From contig JAEZAA010000306.1 in the NCBI GenBank assembly GCA_023430625.1, forward strand, positions 1-26,473: a stretch of DNA of 26,473 bases. The letters are read 5' to 3'. The DNA comes from Pseudomonadota bacterium (GTDB taxonomy: Bacteria > Pseudomonadota > Gammaproteobacteria > Pseudomonadales > Oleiphilaceae). The notes under the pieces are model-generated. The model saw only the letters and a program-made list of their open reading frames with translations, searched no databases and was not told where the DNA came from. This document shows, one piece after another, positions 22,854-26,473 of the stretch (within the stretch, counting starts at the first letter, position 1; every line of letters begins with the position of its first letter). A program made the translations under genes and the position numbers.

Positions 22854-23854
22854 TCAAACATGAGCCGGCTCCTCCCGCGTCTCCTGCACCTTGGGTTGAA
22901 TGTTCTGGTTCATGCGGAACAGGTTCTGCGGGTCCCATTTGCCCTTCAACGCCACCAGCCGGTTCCAGGTGTCCGGCCGGTAGGCGGAGGGCGTGCGATC
23001 GACCTCGTCCTGAGACAGGAAGTTGACGTAGACGCCGCCGGTGGCAGGAACGGCAATGGCGGGGCGTGACGCAACACCACCCACAGCACCGTCTCGTCGG
23101 ACTGGCTCTGTGCCAGCGCGGGATATTGGTGTAAAACCGCCGAGGCCTGATCGAACGGAAACACCACCAGCCCCGCCGTAACCTCCGGCCCCACCGGATG
23201 CAGACGAAATTCAAACCGGGTGACGATGCCGAAGTTGCCGCCCCCACCTCGGATTCCCCAGAACAGATCGGCATTTTCCTGCTCGCTGGCCCGGACCCGT
23301 TGGCCATTGGCCGTGATCAGCTCAGCGCCAATCAGGTTGTCCACCGTCACCCCATACTTGCGGGTCAGCCAGCCGAAACCACCGCCGAGTGTCAGGCCTG
23401 CTACGCCGGTGGTGGAATTGATTCCCAGCGGCGTGGCCAGCCCATGCTTCTGCGCTTCCCGATCGAAATCCGCCAGCGTGGCGCCGGGTTCCACCTGCGC
23501 GGTGCGCTGGTCGGGATCGATCTGGACCGACTTCATCTGGGACAGGTCGATCATCAGACCCTGCTCGCACAAGGCGCTCCCGGCGATGTTGTGACCGCCA
23601 CCGCGCACGGACGTCAGCAGGTTATGGGTTCGGGCGAAGTTCACCGCGTGCGCAATATCGTCCACGCCGGAACAGCGCAGGATTGCCGCCGGTCTGCGCT
23701 CGATCATGGCGTTCCAGATTTGGCGGGCCTCTTCATAGGCCGGCTGATCCGGTGTCAGCAGCTCACCTTGCAGCCCGGTGCGAAAGGATTCGAGAGTGGA
23801 CGCATCTATCTGGGTGGAACCACCCGATAAGGTGCGTACCGATAAGGTGTCCAT
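22854..23854 (-). pseudogene. FAD-binding (BBE-type) oxidoreductase, disrupted by internal deletion and frameshift
   Basis: The first ~270 codons (from ATG 23854, with GGAGGGATGAGCC before it) are a PCMH-type FAD domain: RGGGHNIAG with His88 (likely covalent FAD site), GLTLGGGFGWLTRKYGVTVD and FWGIRGGGGNFGIVTRF. They continue to WVVLRHAPPLPFLP. Around 23036-23050 the reading frame changes. The next frame gives GGVYVNFLSQDEVD, then NRLVALKGKWDPQNLFRMNQ, the BBE C-terminus, to the stop at 22854. In intact relatives of about 460 residues, roughly 125 residues lie between these blocks. The segment is missing here, so a deletion whose length is not a multiple of three is the likely cause. The first frame ends at 22946 with a nonsense tail. 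Alternatively an assembly error. Confidence 0.82.
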
Positions 23855-23857
23855 GGC

Positions 23858-24058
23858 TCATCCCTCCATGGTGATGAAGTTCCGGATGAGCCAATCGCCC
23901 AGGGTGAATACAGGCGCTTCCGTAGCCCGGCCGATCCGACGGCCCATCCACCGCCCCCGATCATAGCGCTGATCCTTGGGCAGGAAAGTCGAAATAAACT
24001 GAACGATCAGAACCGTAGGCGCCGCTCGCGACCTCAGTCTCCGGAAAAGAAAAGACAA
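23858..24058 (-). pseudogene. Possible 3' remnant of an FAD-monooxygenase-like gene
   Basis: A 66-codon frame ends 3 bases before the FAD oxidoreductase start, with the latter's ribosome site inside its tail. Its end (RWMGRRIGRATEAPVFTLGD then WLIRNFI) recalls the C-terminal helices of FAD-dependent monooxygenases, by eye only. It has no good ATG start (TTG at 24058). The rest of the 23855-24168 gap shows no other gene and must hold the promoter for the yicG-like gene. Confidence 0.25.
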
Positions 24059-24168
24059 CGGTTAAATTTCGGACACCTATTCATTAACCACCCCCACATC
24101 GCCGATAATAGCGTTCTGTTCGACACCTCTCGTTCGTCAATCCTTGTTTATTTCCCCGGAGAGTCCAG

Positions 24169-24795
24169 GTGACACTGCTGTATATCATCTACCTGATCGC
24201 CATCACGGCGGAGGCCATGTCGGGTGCGATCATGGGTATGCGTCGGGGCATGGATCTGTTTGGCATCTGCCTGATCGGCACGGTCACCGCGCTCGGCGGC
24301 GGCACCGCCCGCGATATCCTGCTCGGTCATTACCCCGTCGGCTGGATCGAAAATCCTGAGTACCTCACCTTCACCATCGGCGCGGCGATCGTTACGGCGC
24401 TGGTTGCCCGTTACCTGCACCACCTGCGCCAGGTCTTTCTCCTGGTGGACGGCCTGGGACTGGTGGCCTTCACCGTCATCGGCTGCGACGTGGCCCGCAG
24501 CATGGACGCGCACCCCTCCATCGTGGTGCTGGCCGGCGTCATCACCGGGATCTTTGGCGGCCTGATGCGCGATGTGCTCTGCAACGAAGTGCCCATGGTG
24601 CTGCGCCGCGAACTGTACGCAACTGTGGCGCTTTTCACCGGCGTACTCTACATAACCCTTCTTTGGTTCGATATCGGCACCAACCTGGCCTCGCTGGTCG
24701 CACTCGGCGCGGGCTTCCTGTTCCGCCTCCTGGCCATGCGTTTCACCTGGCAGTTGCCTAGCTTTAGTGCGGACGGGATTCGGGGGCTGGATTAG
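24169..24795 (+). CDS. yicG: YicG/UPF0126 membrane protein, trimeric cation channel (TRIC) family
   Basis: The 208-aa protein starts with GTG at 24169, preceded by GGAGA at proper distance. It has two repeats of three helices, each with the glycine-rich motif: GTVTALGGGTARDILLG in the first and GVITGIFGGLMRDVLCNEVP in the second. A seventh helix follows. This is the UPF0126 pattern; bacterial members have been shown to be TRIC-like trimeric cation channels in the inner membrane. The physiological ion is not determined for this one. A strong hairpin follows the gene. Confidence 0.9.
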   Translation: MTLLYIIYLIAITAEAMSGAIMGMRRGMDLFGICLIGTVTALGGGTARDILLGHYPVGWIENPEYLTFTIGAAIVTALVARYLHHLRQVFLLVDGLGLVAFTVIGCDVARSMDAHPSIVVLAGVITGIFGGLMRDVLCNEVPMVLRRELYATVALFTGVLYITLLWFDIGTNLASLVALGAGFLFRLLAMRFTWQLPSFSADGIRGLD

Positions 24796-24861
24796 GCAAC
24801 GGACAAGGTCAGCCCGGTCGCCCCATTCTTCCGCGCCAACAAAAGCTCACCCGCGCAAACA

Positions 24862-24889
24862 AAAACGGCGACCCGAAGGTCGCCGTTTT
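24862..24889. terminator. Bidirectional terminator between yicG-like gene and crp
   Basis: AAAACGGCGACC, loop CGAA, GGTCGCCGTTTT form a perfect 12-bp stem with A and T tracts at its base, so it works on either strand. It sits between the convergent yicG-like gene and crp. Confidence 0.9.
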
Positions 24890-24929
24890 GCTATTCCCCG
24901 CGCTTGAGCGGGAACTGGGTGCCGGTACT

Positions 24930-25571
24930 TTACCGCGTGCCGTACACCACCATGGTTTTACCTTTTACCGCCACCAGGCCCTGGTCTTCCAGGTGCTTGA
25001 GCACGCGGCCGACCATCTCGCGGGAACAGCCAACGATGCGGCCGATTTCCTGGCGGGTGATCTTGATCTGCATGCCATCGGGGTGGGTCATGGCGTCTGG
25101 CTCCTTGCTGAGGTCCAGCAAGGTCCGGGCAACACGCCCGGTTACGTCAAGGAAGGCCAAGTCGCCCACCTTGCGCGTGGTCTGGCGCAGACGGGACGCC
25201 ATCTGTTCGCCAATGAAATAGAGAATCCGTGAATCTTCCAGGGAGATTTCCCGGAATTTGGCGTAACTGATTTCCGCCACTTCACATTCGGTCTTCGCCT
25301 TGACCCAGGCACTGCGGGAGTCCATGTTGTCGAACAGCCCCATCTCGCCGAAGAAATCGCCGGCGTTAAGGTAGGCCATGATCATTTCCCGCCCGTCATC
25401 GTCTTCGATGATGACCGTCACGGATCCCTTGATGATATAAAACAAGGAATCGCTCTTGTCACCCGCGTAGATGATGGTGCTTTTCGCCGGATAACGGCGC
25501 CGGTGGCATTGGGAGAGGAAGTAATCGAGGTGTTTGGTGCGCTGCTCGACCGGTTTTACAATTGTGACCAT
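24930..25571 (-). CDS. crp: cAMP receptor protein (Vfr/Crp type global regulator)
   Basis: I start at the ATG at 25571 (213 aa), giving the usual length; the longer frame adds 18 unrelated residues. The cAMP pocket is visible: GDFFGEMGLF (Glu76) and SRSAW (Arg86, Ser87). The C-terminal helix-turn-helix is ITRQEIGRIVGCSREMVGRV (from about residue 171). GDLAFLDVTGRVARTLLDL and DAMTHPDGMQIK match Pseudomonas Vfr nearly word for word. As a cAMP-bound dimer it binds TGTGA-type sites; in Pseudomonas Vfr controls virulence and quorum sensing. It has a ~155-nt leader from the promoter described separately. Confidence 0.96.
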   Translation of the reverse strand: MVTIVKPVEQRTKHLDYFLSQCHRRRYPAKSTIIYAGDKSDSLFYIIKGSVTVIIEDDDGREMIMAYLNAGDFFGEMGLFDNMDSRSAWVKAKTECEVAEISYAKFREISLEDSRILYFIGEQMASRLRQTTRKVGDLAFLDVTGRVARTLLDLSKEPDAMTHPDGMQIKITRQEIGRIVGCSREMVGRVLKHLEDQGLVAVKGKTMVVYGTR

Positions 25572-25952
25572 TATTTTTATCCCGTTGTACTGACTCTGCT
25601 GCGACTCTCGTCGGTTTGGCTTCAACCGCCGCCGTCTGCCCCTGTGAGTGTCCGTCTGACTGATGGATGTCCGTATGACTGATTCCAGGTCTCGTACTGC
25701 CCAGCCCTGTCGTCACAACTTGTCTGGGAACTGCTGTATAGCAATTTCTCACGAGCGCGGCAATAGGTGTTCCGGCCTTGTGAAAAGTATAGACGATTCT
25801 ACCGTGAGCGCTTTTTTGTACAGCTTTCGAATGTGGTACCCTTACGCCCGAACCGGCCAGGGCCACGCAACTGGAGCAGTGGTTAACCCGCGGCCTCGCG
25901 TAAGGCCCGACAAGCAACCCTCGTCTTTAAATAAAGAAGCAAGAAGGTATCC
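25572..25952. other. crp-yhfA divergent intergenic region
   Basis: These 381 bases separate the divergent crp and yhfA-type genes and hold no convincing gene. They contain the crp promoter (25735-25763, minus) and, on the plus strand, TTGTAC (25816-25821) with TACCCT (25837-25842) at a short 15-bp spacing as a weak yhfA promoter candidate. Isolated TGTGA half sites occur, but no full TGTGA-N6-TCACA palindrome was seen. Confidence 0.5.
25735..25763 (-). promoter_or_regulatory. Sigma70-like promoter for crp
   Basis: On the minus strand TTGCCG (25758-25763) and TATACA (25735-25740) are separated by exactly 17 bp, each matching consensus at 4 of 6 bases. Transcription would start near 25728 and leave a leader of about 155 nt before the crp ATG. 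Confidence 0.45.
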
Positions 25953-26378
25953 ATGAAAGCAAAGATCAGTTGGGCGGGAGACGCCAAATTCGTTGCCGAA
26001 TCCGGCTCCGGGCATCAGGTGATCATGGATGGCCCGCCCGACCATGGCGGCAAGAACCAGGGGCCACGCCCCATGGAACTGCTGCTGTTGGGACTGGGTG
26101 GCTGCACCACGTTCGACGTGATGAGCATCCTGAAGAAATCCAAGCAGCAGATCAGCGACTGCGTGGCGGAAATCGATGCCGAACGCGCCGATGAGATCCC
26201 GGCAGTTTTTACCAAGATTCACATTCACTTCGTGGTGACCGGCACCGGATTGAAAGAAAGCCTGGTCAAACGCGCCGTAGACCTGTCGGCGGAGAAATAC
26301 TGCTCGGCCTCCATCATGTTGGAGCGCGCCGGCGTCGTCATTACCCACGACTACGAGATCCGCGAAGCCGGGCAGTGA
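25953..26378 (+). CDS. yhfA: OsmC family protein, YhfA type
   Basis: The 141-aa protein starts at the ATG at 25953 with AAGG about 8 nt upstream. It matches the OsmC/Ohr fold: SGHQVIMDG, the PMELLLLGLGGCTTFDVMS block with Cys51, the strand FTKIHIHFVVTG, and AVDLSAEKYCSASIML with Cys117. In OsmC/Ohr enzymes the two Cys reduce organic peroxides; for the YhfA subgroup the activity is not firmly known. E. coli yhfA is also beside crp, and the Pseudomonas counterpart lies beside vfr, so the neighbourhood is conserved. Cytoplasmic, likely a dimer. Confidence 0.93.
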   Translation: MKAKISWAGDAKFVAESGSGHQVIMDGPPDHGGKNQGPRPMELLLLGLGGCTTFDVMSILKKSKQQISDCVAEIDAERADEIPAVFTKIHIHFVVTGTGLKESLVKRAVDLSAEKYCSASIMLERAGVVITHDYEIREAGQ

Positions 26379-26385
26379 CACCAAT

Positions 26386-26425
26386 GCCTCCCCTGGTTTA
26401 ATTGTTTTCAAACCCAGCGGGAGGC
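26386..26425 (+). terminator. Hairpin after the yhfA-type gene
   Basis: GCCTCCC (26386-26392) pairs with GGGAGGC (26419-26425), and an inner CTGGTTT/AAACCCAG helix with one bulge extends it. It starts 7 nt after the stop. There is no T tract, so termination is probable but unproven. The last ~48 bases of the window show no feature I can name. Confidence 0.5.
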
Positions 26426-26473
26426 GCGCTCCGGCTCATCTTGATCTGACCCAGACTGCACGCGGGTTCCGAC

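Overview
The window reads as a chromosomal segment of a GC-rich gammaproteobacterium. The core order rpe-gph-trpE-trpG-trpD-trpC, then crp (vfr-like), then a yhfA/osmC-type gene is the one known from Pseudomonas. The Crp, TrpD and YhfA proteins also look pseudomonad-like. I read it as Pseudomonadales in the broad sense, or a close relative such as an Alcanivorax-type genus; the genus cannot be fixed from the sequence alone.

Region 1 (1-4000) is a type VI secretion (T6SS) vgrG island. It holds the 3' part of a VgrG whose DUF2345/beta-helix tip is followed by a long, AT-richer C-terminal extension that I do not recognise and take as an effector domain. A 174-aa candidate immunity gene follows 6 nt later, then two tandem, clearly paralogous DUF2931-type lipoprotein genes. 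A perfect 13-bp hairpin closes the unit. Region 2 (4034-6202, minus strand) encodes a lipoprotein zinc peptidase with an irregular metzincin-like site and a DUF3530 exported protein.

Region 3 (6285-12161, plus strand) is pentose-phosphate and tryptophan metabolism: rpe-gph, then trpE-trpG-trpD-trpC, ended by a hairpin. The trpG-trpD junction is split by a 233-bp spacer that carries a head-to-head pair of REP-like palindromes and a run of ten G.

Region 4 (12188-24889) is a mosaic that separates trpC from crp, which are adjacent in Pseudomonas. It contains a hotdog thioesterase, a tRNA-like cloverleaf with an abnormal anticodon arm, a Tat-type TPR protein, CsaA, an ABM-domain protein, an EthA-type Baeyer-Villiger monooxygenase, a DUF2059 protein, a DUF808 membrane protein, an unlisted 43-aa membrane protein, a 7TMR-DISM diguanylate cyclase, RlmA, an MFS transporter, an FAD oxidoreductase broken by an internal deletion, and a YicG/UPF0126 channel-family protein. 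Region 5 (24930-end) is crp/vfr with a recognisable sigma70-like promoter, divergent from the yhfA-type gene.

The most novel element is the VgrG C-terminal extension with its neighbouring candidate immunity gene. The tRNA-like structure, the repeat-split trp operon and the small membrane protein come next.
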